A stretch of DNA of 64,000 bases from an uncultured Sutterella sp. (lineage in GTDB: Bacteria > Pseudomonadota > Gammaproteobacteria > Burkholderiales > Burkholderiaceae_F): assembly GCA_905197905.1 (NCBI GenBank), contig CAJKAP010000004.1:103236-167235 (forward strand), in the 5' to 3' direction. The first letter of the stretch is position 1. Every line of letters begins with the position of its first letter. Position numbers and translations under genes: made by a program. The notes under the pieces are model-generated. The model was not told the DNA's origin, ran no database searches, and saw only the letters and a program-made list of their open reading frames with translations. Below, piece after piece: positions 49,112-56,998 of this stretch.

Positions 49112-50194
49112 TTGACCGAAGACCATAAACCAGGCTCCCAATCTGGCTCACACTCGATGAGCCCAATGGAGACCGCTAAAGCGCTCGCGAAACTCGCTTA
49201 CCTTGTCACGCACCCCTCGAAAGCCTTTCGCCGAGAGCTCGCCAAAGTGGGCGTCATTTTGGCGCAAATTGCCCTCATTGGATGCGGAGTGGGCATGCTG
49301 GAAAACCTCTTCACGGCGGAACAGTCGCCTTTTCCTTCGGAGGAGAAAGTCGCTAGCACGCGAAACGCAGCGCTCGACAAAACCCTCGCTTTGCTTGTGG
49401 GTGCAAAAAGTGCCGTTGCAAGCGTTACAGGAGAGGTGAAAACGCCAGCTTTGACGCTCTCCCTTGCCATTGATACGCATCTCTCTTCTGCTCACCTTGA
49501 GCGCTTGGCGGTGGAATTAAAGCGCCTCTCGCACTTAGAGGGGGTAAATGTGCATGTCCTTCTTCGTGGGCTTCCAGGTCGCATGGTCAATCACGCGCCA
49601 GACAAAGCGCGAGAAGCGGCGCTCCTGCAACTGCGCCCTTTTTTGCTTCGTGGCGTCGCGCTGGAAATTGATCCCCCACGCGTGCGAGCCCTCACCGATC
49701 TTTTGGGCACGATGTGGCCAGAAAGTCAAACAAAGAGGGTTGCGACTCAACCCTTGCCCCCCAGCACCCTCCTTTGGGTCGAAACCGCAGAGACGGGTGT
49801 CTTTGTCGATGGGGTGAGTTCGGTGGAAAGAGCGCTCGGTCTGCTCCTTCTCGAAAGCAACATTAAGGAAGAACTCACGCGCCTTCTGGGGCAAGATACA
49901 CGCCCCGTGCACTCGAGGAACGCTGAAAGTGAAGGGAGTCGCCTAAAGACTGCCCTTTCTCAGAATGAAGCGAATGCTTGGGACGCAGGGAAATCCGCGC
50001 TCCCACAAGAAGTGAGACACACGATTGAAACGTTGGAGTTGCCCGTGAGTTGGCTCGCCACCGTGATGGGTAGCGAAGTCACTTCTAAAAACGCCAACAG
50101 CGCCGAGCGCATGCCGCTTGAGCGCGCTCTTCCTCCCGATCCCCTTGAGTGGGAGGCGGGCGAAAGTCGTTTGGCGCGTTTGCGTCAACTCTAA
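49112..50194 (+). CDS. TrbC-like pilus assembly protein
   Basis: A 360-residue protein starting at TTG with GGAG upstream. A membrane segment near residues 42-67 precedes a thioredoxin-fold-like periplasmic part (LTLSLAIDTHLSSAHLERLAVELKRLSHLEGVNVHVLLRGLPG ... RPFLLRGVALEIDPPRVRAL), which follows the TrbC pattern LVLRGL...IDP. It lacks the CxxC of true thioredoxins. Position between the TraW-like and traN genes is the standard one for trbC. Confidence 0.65.
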   Translation: MTEDHKPGSQSGSHSMSPMETAKALAKLAYLVTHPSKAFRRELAKVGVILAQIALIGCGVGMLENLFTAEQSPFPSEEKVASTRNAALDKTLALLVGAKSAVASVTGEVKTPALTLSLAIDTHLSSAHLERLAVELKRLSHLEGVNVHVLLRGLPGRMVNHAPDKAREAALLQLRPFLLRGVALEIDPPRVRALTDLLGTMWPESQTKRVATQPLPPSTLLWVETAETGVFVDGVSSVERALGLLLLESNIKEELTRLLGQDTRPVHSRNAESEGSRLKTALSQNEANAWDAGKSALPQEVRHTIETLELPVSWLATVMGSEVTSKNANSAERMPLERALPPDPLEWEAGESRLARLRQL

Positions 50195-50230
50195 TTCACT
50201 CAATGGAATTTTCTTTTTTCGAGTTTCACG

Positions 50231-51484
50231 ATGTTGACGAAAAGAAATGGCACTGGGAAGGCTCTAGGAGTCAGCGCAGGGGTAAGCGTGGGGTTAAGAG
50301 TATTGGTGCTCGGCACCCTGCTCACCTCGCTGCCCTCGCTCGCCGCGAATACCGCCTGGCGTGATGCAGAGCGAGTGGTGGGAGAGAAAAATGCGCTACG
50401 TGGCGCAATGCGAAACCCACAGGGACTGCTCCCCAATATTCCGACGGATACGGATCCTGAGCTCGCAGAGCGAGAAAGTCTCTACGCCAATGGCGCGGGG
50501 AAGCTTTTTATGCCTGGGATGGGCGAGGTGGTGCGTTGTCGCTCTTTAACAGACCCCACGTGTCGTGCGGTGCAGATGCTTGACCGTGGGTTTCCAGAAA
50601 AGGACGCCACCGTCTCAAACCTCCCCAAAGATTTAAACGACAAGCGTGATCAACTCGTGAAAGACAGTACCGAGCGCCCTGCTTCCTCTTCGGGTGGTTG
50701 CTCGCCCCTGTCCGTGACGCTCCCTGAGAGCTTCACGGAAGAAGTCTGTCGCCCAGGTGGGCACGAGATTGCCGTGAATGAGGTTTTGGGGGCTCAGAAA
50801 ACAGGGGAAATCTTGGCTACCTGGTGGGGGTGCGTTAACGCACACACGGAAACGCTGAGTGAAACTTGCTCGGCAAAACGCAGCGTCACAGTGGAAACGC
50901 CCATGCTCTACGACATGCGCTGTGTGGTCCCTGCCCCCAGCAAACTCACAACGCGTGTGCTCACAACAAGCGCCAGCGTGAGAGCCTCCTTTGACTACCA
51001 GTGTACGGAGTCGCCTGCGGTGATCGAAACCATTACGTGCTCACAAAAGCGCGTGGTGACAACGCGCCCAGCTTGCCCCGCAGGAGAGGAAATTGCCACC
51101 ACCTTTGAAGAAAAAGGCGTTTTAGAGGGGCGTGAGATTCCCTTTACGGCAACCCATCGCTGTGGAGAAAAGGGCTCAGTGGTTCTCTCCACCCCCTTTA
51201 GTCCCGCGCAAAAAATGCAAGTTGGGCGACCTGGCTTTTGGCGTAACCTCACGGGCTTTCAAAAGTCGGGCGTTCGTTATGCCTTTAAGTCGCTGAAGTG
51301 TGAAGAAGGAAGTTGCTTGGCAACCGTTTCCGCCGAATTTCGCTACAACCAGCGCGTGATGCAAACAGTCACAGGCGTCTTGGTCTTTCCTGAAGATGAT
51401 GCCAAGGTAGAAGACGTCACGTGGGTCGATGATTGTGCGCCCTTTGAAAAAGCCAAGAAAGCGGCGGGAGGAAATGAACCATGA
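50231..51484 (+). CDS. TraN, first part (mating-pair stabilisation)
   Basis: A 417-residue exported, Cys-rich protein: after a hydrophobic leader it contains ANGAGKLFMPGMGEVVRCRSLTDPTCRAVQMLDRGFPEKD, similar to the N-terminal half of TraN outer-membrane adhesins. Its ATG lacks a good ribosome-binding site. It ends in an ATGA overlap with a second TraN-type gene. In F, TraN is a single protein recognising the recipient surface. Confidence 0.65.
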   Translation: MLTKRNGTGKALGVSAGVSVGLRVLVLGTLLTSLPSLAANTAWRDAERVVGEKNALRGAMRNPQGLLPNIPTDTDPELAERESLYANGAGKLFMPGMGEVVRCRSLTDPTCRAVQMLDRGFPEKDATVSNLPKDLNDKRDQLVKDSTERPASSSGGCSPLSVTLPESFTEEVCRPGGHEIAVNEVLGAQKTGEILATWWGCVNAHTETLSETCSAKRSVTVETPMLYDMRCVVPAPSKLTTRVLTTSASVRASFDYQCTESPAVIETITCSQKRVVTTRPACPAGEEIATTFEEKGVLEGREIPFTATHRCGEKGSVVLSTPFSPAQKMQVGRPGFWRNLTGFQKSGVRYAFKSLKCEEGSCLATVSAEFRYNQRVMQTVTGVLVFPEDDAKVEDVTWVDDCAPFEKAKKAAGGNEP

Positions 51485-53877
51485 TGCTTTTAAAGCCCTC
51501 TCGTACGCTTGCTTCGCTTTGCTTGGCACTCGCCATGAATGTCCTGGCGCTTTCTGCCCTTGCCGCAGAACCTGAACGCCAATGCATACGCACAGCGCGC
51601 ACTTGTGCTGAAAACCTGGCGGACGGAACTTGTGCGCGTTGGGAAAACACGTATCGGTGTCTCAAAACGACTGCCGAGGCTGGCGCTTGCACGCTGACAG
51701 CTAAAGAAAACGAGTGTGAAGCGAAAGACCCCGTTTGCCTTGAAGAAGTCGACGGCGTATGTGTCAAAAAAAGCGTGGCTTTAAAGTGCGCCTCTCGCGC
51801 TAAGCCCGCCGCTGGCGCACAACTCTCGACCCCTAAAGTGACGCCAAAACGCGTCTTTGAAACGAAGCCCGATATTGAAGCGCCCGTTGGACCTAGCTGC
51901 ACTTTGACAAAGAGCGAATGTCTTGATGCGAGTGCTCGTCAGATTCCTTTTGCTAATGCGCCAGAACTCTTTGACACGGTAGAAGGCGTTTGCTGGAAAA
52001 AGACCGAGACCTATCGTTGTACGGGCGTCCCGAGTGACGCTGAAGCTGCATCCGCTCCCGCCTGCCAAACCCTCGCCGCCTCAGGCTGTGAGGCGATTGA
52101 GCCCGTGCATTGCACGAAAACGGACGTCACTGGCGCGTGCCTTTCCTATGGAGCGACCTACCGCTGTAAAGGAAAAGTCACGGGCGATGGGATTGACGCG
52201 GGAGAGGTGCATCCGGGAGACCCTGTCACCGTGATTGGTGAGTGGGATAAATCGGCGTGTGAAGAAAAAGAAAAGACGCTGAGCGGCAAAGACTGGCAAT
52301 GCCAGAAGACAACCCGTTGCACGAAAAAGGATGAAGCCACTGGGGAATGTCTAGAAGAGGTGTCAGAGTGGCACTGCGAAAAAGCGGTTCCTGGGAATTG
52401 CGACGCGCTCTCGCCCTTAACAGCGGACCCGGCCTGCACGGATGTCGGTGGGCTAACGGACACGAGTTGGCAGAGTGTGCTCGCGGGGAGCGACAAAACG
52501 TTGGTGTGCCTCAATACCGACACCAAGCCCTTGGCGGTCCCTACGGGTGCGCCAGAACTCAAAACCCTCACACAACTCGTTCCCACGTGGACGCTGGTGG
52601 GTGGAGAACTCTCACCTCTCTCCAAAGCTCCCGTTGGGGAAGCGCTCACCCACTGCACCGAAGTCTCTCGCCGTTGTACGGCGGGTCCTGGTTGGCGAGT
52701 GGTCGACGGGCGTTTGATGTATCGCGCTTGTTGGGAAGAAACCGTGGAAAAGGTTTGTTTTACGAACGGGGGCTTGGCGGAGTGTGCTGCGCTCGAGAAA
52801 AAAGGCTGTGAGCTCATTAAAACCACTTGCCCCAAGGGAGAACCCAATTGCCCCTCCCCCACGAGAACGTATCGGTGTCGCACCAAGTCCACCTCCTACA
52901 ACATTGGGACCAAATGCGATGGAGAAGATTGTCTGGGCGACCTTTGTCGTCCGAGCACCAACTTGCAAGATCCTGAGCTTGTGAACGCTCTGGTGCAGAT
53001 GGAATTGAGCCGCCAGCTCTCGGCCTATGGAGATGTGCCGAGTAACACCTTCTTTAAGGGTGAGAGCCTTAAATGCCGAGACCGTAAGGGGGCGTCGTCT
53101 TGCTGTGCGCGAGAAGTGCGATCTGAAACCTCTAACGTCGCCTTTGGGCAAGCCATTATTTTTGCGGGTCAAGCGATTAGTGAAGGGATTAAGTACGTGG
53201 GTAGCCCCTTTGTCTACGACGCGCTCGCTTGGTCGCCTAAGACGGAGACACTCCTTAACCACTTTTATGGCGATGCCACCTCTGGCGCTTATAGCCCAAG
53301 TTTTTCCTACTGGGGTCTCACGGCAAGCTATAGCGCAGGTGCGGGCTGGAGTTTTTCCTTCTCGCCCTCTGGCTTTTTAGCGACCGCAGCGCTCACGGCT
53401 TATGACCGTTGGGCTGCTTGCACAGCAGAGGACGCCAAAGTGTCGCTTGCCAAGGGTGAGCGCCTCTGCCACTACGTGGGTGAGCGGTGCGCGAAGAAAA
53501 CGCCAGGACTAGGTTGCACCGAGCGCCAGCAGGTTTACGTGTGCTTTAACTCGCGCTTGGCGAAAACCATCACCGAAGCTGCGCACCAACAGTTGGGGCT
53601 CTCCTGGGGGACGCCTGATGCGCCGATTTCACGGGGGCTCACCCTAGAAGAAATTGAATTGCTCGACTTCACGCAAATTGACTTTAGTGACTTTGTGCAG
53701 GACGTGATGAAAAGCGTGAGTGAGCGTAAGGGCGAAGACCCCACGCTTGCTGCCAAAAACGCCGCAGAGCGCATCCGTCAGATGGTGGCAGGCGAAATTA
53801 GCCGTTGGGCCCCCACGAGAAAAGCCACAGGGACTGTACCCACGGCAGCGACACCTACGCATCCCAAAGGAAAGTAA
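51481..53877 (+). CDS. traN: TraN, second part (mating-pair stabilisation)
   Basis: A 798-residue secreted protein with its own signal peptide (LASLCLALAMNVLALSALAAE) and about 50 Cys arranged as CxxxxxxC repeats (CIRTARTCAENLADGTCARWENTYRC and similar units). The C-terminus carries the TraN signature CHYVGERCAKKTPGLGCTERQQVYVCFNSRLAKTITEAAHQQLG ... GLTLEEIELLDFTQIDFSDF. It would form the disulfide-rich outer-membrane adhesin for mating pairs. GGGAGG precedes the start inside the previous gene. Confidence 0.9.
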   Translation: MMLLKPSRTLASLCLALAMNVLALSALAAEPERQCIRTARTCAENLADGTCARWENTYRCLKTTAEAGACTLTAKENECEAKDPVCLEEVDGVCVKKSVALKCASRAKPAAGAQLSTPKVTPKRVFETKPDIEAPVGPSCTLTKSECLDASARQIPFANAPELFDTVEGVCWKKTETYRCTGVPSDAEAASAPACQTLAASGCEAIEPVHCTKTDVTGACLSYGATYRCKGKVTGDGIDAGEVHPGDPVTVIGEWDKSACEEKEKTLSGKDWQCQKTTRCTKKDEATGECLEEVSEWHCEKAVPGNCDALSPLTADPACTDVGGLTDTSWQSVLAGSDKTLVCLNTDTKPLAVPTGAPELKTLTQLVPTWTLVGGELSPLSKAPVGEALTHCTEVSRRCTAGPGWRVVDGRLMYRACWEETVEKVCFTNGGLAECAALEKKGCELIKTTCPKGEPNCPSPTRTYRCRTKSTSYNIGTKCDGEDCLGDLCRPSTNLQDPELVNALVQMELSRQLSAYGDVPSNTFFKGESLKCRDRKGASSCCAREVRSETSNVAFGQAIIFAGQAISEGIKYVGSPFVYDALAWSPKTETLLNHFYGDATSGAYSPSFSYWGLTASYSAGAGWSFSFSPSGFLATAALTAYDRWAACTAEDAKVSLAKGERLCHYVGERCAKKTPGLGCTERQQVYVCFNSRLAKTITEAAHQQLGLSWGTPDAPISRGLTLEEIELLDFTQIDFSDFVQDVMKSVSERKGEDPTLAAKNAAERIRQMVAGEISRWAPTRKATGTVPTAATPTHPKGK

Positions 53878-53923
53878 AGAAAAGGCAAGTAAAGAAAAAG
53901 CAAAAAATGAAGGAACAAAAGAA

Positions 53924-55501
53924 ATGACGCAAAAAGAGACACAAAAAGTGATGCAAATAAAGAAAAACTGCGGGTTTCGTAAAACACCCCTTTGGCTCTT
54001 GATGAGCGTGACGGGGATGTGGCTCGTGGGCGAAGTAGCCATCGCTCAGGAATTGACAAATGAGGTGAAAACTTCCTCTTCGGCTTTCTCTACCCCATCG
54101 CACACCACCCCGTCTGCGCTCCTCTTAGGAGACGCGCCAGAGCATGAAGGGAAAGAAGGAAAAGCTGGGGAAACGCCAGAAGGCGCGATGCCTCAAAGTC
54201 GTTCTGAGAGTAGCTCTCGTGGTTGGTGGGGAACCGATGTGTGGCACGATCCCAACCGCCCGTTTCTCTACTACGGGATCGAGAAAGAAAAGCCCAAAGA
54301 CGTGAAAAAGGTCATCGTTCAAAAAGTCCCAGAAAAGGCGACTTCTGAAGAGCCCCTGCAGGACACACGCCAAGAACGCGCGGTGGTGATCAGTGCACCC
54401 GAAAAGGCGGAGCGCGTGAAGGCAAATCGCGTAGAAGCAGAGCGCGAGGAAGTGTCGCACCCCTCCTCTCGCACGGAAAATACTCGTCAAAAGACGACCG
54501 AAAAAGAAAAAGTTATCGTTCTGTCCAAGACGGAGAGTACTGAAAATAATGAGAAAGTAGGCTATCGAGAGCTCGAATCGATTACGACTATTTCTGAGCT
54601 CAAAAAAGAGCGAGAAGCGCGTCTTGAAATCGCCATTATGAACCCCACTGCCGAAAACATGGTGCGCTACCAAGAGGTGAACGCCTACATGCTGGGGCTC
54701 GCGCACCGCTTTGCCTCTGCCTGGGAAAAAGCGCGTTTTGCGAACCCTGAGTACGACTGGACAGCAACGCATTCGCCAGCGAACTTTGCTCGCACGGAAA
54801 TGAGTGAAGTGAAGCGCCAACAAACCACGCAAGTGATGAGTGCCCTCTCTCAAGTCTCGGCGCTCATTTTCCTAGTGGATCCCACGGATCCCATGGCTCC
54901 TTTGATGGCAAAGACCGTGAAGGCCTTGGCTGACACACACCACTTTGAAGTGCTCGTCATCGTCAAGCGCCCACGGGAATTAAGCCGTATGGCCGCGCTG
55001 GGGTTGCTAGACGATAAAGCACTCTCAGCTTATTTGTCGGACCTCTCTCCGATCAAGCTCGATACCGGGCACGCAGAGCGCTTGGGACTCAAAACCCTTC
55101 CGGCTCTCTTACTTTTGCCTAACAAGGAAGCCGGGAAAGTCTTCCCAGGACTCATAGCAGGAGAGGCACTTGGTGGAGAGAAAGGCACATGGCCCGTGGT
55201 GAAGGCAAGTACGCCCAAGCCCCTTTTGATTGCTACGGGCGTCGTGTCGATGTCTGAGTGTGAACGCCGACTTGTGGCGCTCCTGCGAGAAAATCCCACG
55301 CCTCGAGATAACGATCCCGCGATGGTTCCGATGAATGAACGCATTGCTGCGCTCGCGCTCAAAGTCTCTCAAGAAAAAGGGAACGAGAGCGCTGAGAAGG
55401 CCCAAGAAAAAGGCAAAGAAAAAGCCAAAGAAAGCCTTAAAGACGTGACAAACGATACCGAAAAGAAAACCGCCAAAACGATGAAGGAAAGCGCCAAATG
55501 A
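53924..55501 (+). CDS. traF: TraF, pilus assembly thioredoxin-fold protein
   Basis: A 525-residue protein with a signal-like segment (TPLWLLMSVTGMWLVGEVAIAQE), a long charged spacer, the conserved WWGTDVWHDPNRPFLYYG-like motif, helices (NPTAENMVRYQEVNAYMLGLAHRFASAWE) and a thioredoxin-like fold (ALIFLVDPTDPMAPLMAKTVKALADTHHFEVLVIVK) lacking CxxC. F TraF is about 250 residues, so it is twice as long; both ends are extended by charged, low-complexity sequence. The ATG at 53924 has AAGGA upstream; the frame upstream lies inside traN. Confidence 0.87.
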   Translation: MTQKETQKVMQIKKNCGFRKTPLWLLMSVTGMWLVGEVAIAQELTNEVKTSSSAFSTPSHTTPSALLLGDAPEHEGKEGKAGETPEGAMPQSRSESSSRGWWGTDVWHDPNRPFLYYGIEKEKPKDVKKVIVQKVPEKATSEEPLQDTRQERAVVISAPEKAERVKANRVEAEREEVSHPSSRTENTRQKTTEKEKVIVLSKTESTENNEKVGYRELESITTISELKKEREARLEIAIMNPTAENMVRYQEVNAYMLGLAHRFASAWEKARFANPEYDWTATHSPANFARTEMSEVKRQQTTQVMSALSQVSALIFLVDPTDPMAPLMAKTVKALADTHHFEVLVIVKRPRELSRMAALGLLDDKALSAYLSDLSPIKLDTGHAERLGLKTLPALLLLPNKEAGKVFPGLIAGEALGGEKGTWPVVKASTPKPLLIATGVVSMSECERRLVALLRENPTPRDNDPAMVPMNERIAALALKVSQEKGNESAEKAQEKGKEKAKESLKDVTNDTEKKTAKTMKESAK

Positions 55502-56940
55502 AAAAAGCTCACCCTACCCTCAAAATGAAAGTCATCAGCACGCTTGTTGCTGGGATGACGCTCTTCCCCTTCACAACAGAAGCGGGCTTTGTGGAAGATT
55601 TCTATCGTGACTCTGCCGCGCAAACCAGTGTGACCCCAGCGGGGATTTACACGAGTAGCGATTTGGGGTTAGTCACGGGTGGGCGCTTTGTCACGAAAAC
55701 CCCACGCCAATCTTTTCAGCTCTATGGGATTGATGCGCCACACCTGAAAGCGGGCTGTGGCGGGATTGACTTTTATTTGGGCGCTTTTTCGATTCCTAGC
55801 CAAGACGAATTTATGAGTTTCTTGCGCTCAATTGGAACCGCGCTCCCTGGCGTTGCCTTTCAAGTCGCTTTAAACGCCATGGCCCCAGAATTAAATGAAA
55901 CACTCGCGCAATACCGCGACCTTTTGATGAGTTTGAGCTCTGATATGGGGGACTCTTGCCAAGCAGCAGAGCGTCTAATGGATGCGACAGGAGCTTCTGC
56001 CTGGTTAGCGAACACGGGCTACCAAGCCCGCAACTATTTGCGCTCCTCTGGGCGCGCAGAAGATGCGGCGGATGCGATGCGTATGACGAGAACCAATGGC
56101 GCCACAACGCTCGCTTCAGTCCCTGAGCGTCGCACCACAGGAGGCAGCGTAGCGCAGGCAGCCGAGATGAATCTCACCTGGGCCCTACTCAAGGCAGGGC
56201 GCACCACTTCTCGCCTCCCGCAAGAGCATTTGGAACTCTTGATGACCTTGGTGGGAAGTGTGATTTATCAGAAAACGGGCAGTGGGGACGACACCACCGT
56301 GCGTCAAGTCCCCTTGGCGGCGCAACCCTTGCTCGAATCTTTAATCGGAACGCCAAGAGGCGCAATGCGCCACACAGGGATTACGGTTTATCGCTGTGAC
56401 ACGGAAGATCGGTGTCTCAATCCCACATTGGCAGAAACAACGGACTTAAATCTGTCTGCGGCGCTCTATACCGCGATGGTGCACTATCGCCAGTCGCTTT
56501 TAGAGCGTAATCCTTCGCTCGTTTCAGAAGACGAGTTGCAACACATGGCGGTGATTTCCTCCATTCCCCTTTTAGCCTTTGTGGAATTAACCGCCACGCC
56601 ACAGGCGGTGTCCTTTTCTGACTCCTTTATGGAAACCTACGCAGAAGCCGCTGCCTATGAAGCGATTTTGGCCGCATTGGCAAGCCTCACTGAAGAGGTG
56701 CAGCAGTTGGTCACAGGGGGCGGAAAAGATGTCAACACCATTCAAGCGCAGTACGCCAAAGATTTGGAAGCGCGTGTGCATGAGTTAACGGCTGATATTC
56801 GTCGCCGCGAAGGGTTACTCACCAACCGCATGAGTCGTGTCGCGGACTTTATTGATGAGGTTTCGCACCTGCGCCGTACGCTCTACGGGAAAGAAGCGGA
56901 CACCTTCTATGGGAAGTTGCCAGCAGGGAATTTGCGCTAA
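55498..56940 (+). CDS. traH: TraH, pilus assembly protein
   Basis: A 480-residue secreted protein (leader MKVISTLVAGMTLFPFTTEA) with clear TraH features: GIYTSSDLGLVTGGRFVTKTPRQSFQLYGIDAPHLKAGCGGIDFYLGAFSIPSQDEF and DSCQAAERLMD. TraH is periplasmic and works with TraF, TraW and TraU in pilus extension and retraction. Its start overlaps the traF stop (ATGA). Confidence 0.93.
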   Translation: MKKAHPTLKMKVISTLVAGMTLFPFTTEAGFVEDFYRDSAAQTSVTPAGIYTSSDLGLVTGGRFVTKTPRQSFQLYGIDAPHLKAGCGGIDFYLGAFSIPSQDEFMSFLRSIGTALPGVAFQVALNAMAPELNETLAQYRDLLMSLSSDMGDSCQAAERLMDATGASAWLANTGYQARNYLRSSGRAEDAADAMRMTRTNGATTLASVPERRTTGGSVAQAAEMNLTWALLKAGRTTSRLPQEHLELLMTLVGSVIYQKTGSGDDTTVRQVPLAAQPLLESLIGTPRGAMRHTGITVYRCDTEDRCLNPTLAETTDLNLSAALYTAMVHYRQSLLERNPSLVSEDELQHMAVISSIPLLAFVELTATPQAVSFSDSFMETYAEAAAYEAILAALASLTEEVQQLVTGGGKDVNTIQAQYAKDLEARVHELTADIRRREGLLTNRMSRVADFIDEVSHLRRTLYGKEADTFYGKLPAGNLR

Positions 56941-56998
56941 GCGCATGAGAAGTTAAAAAGACAAAAAAAGAAGAAAAGACAAAGCGAAAAGGAACCAT

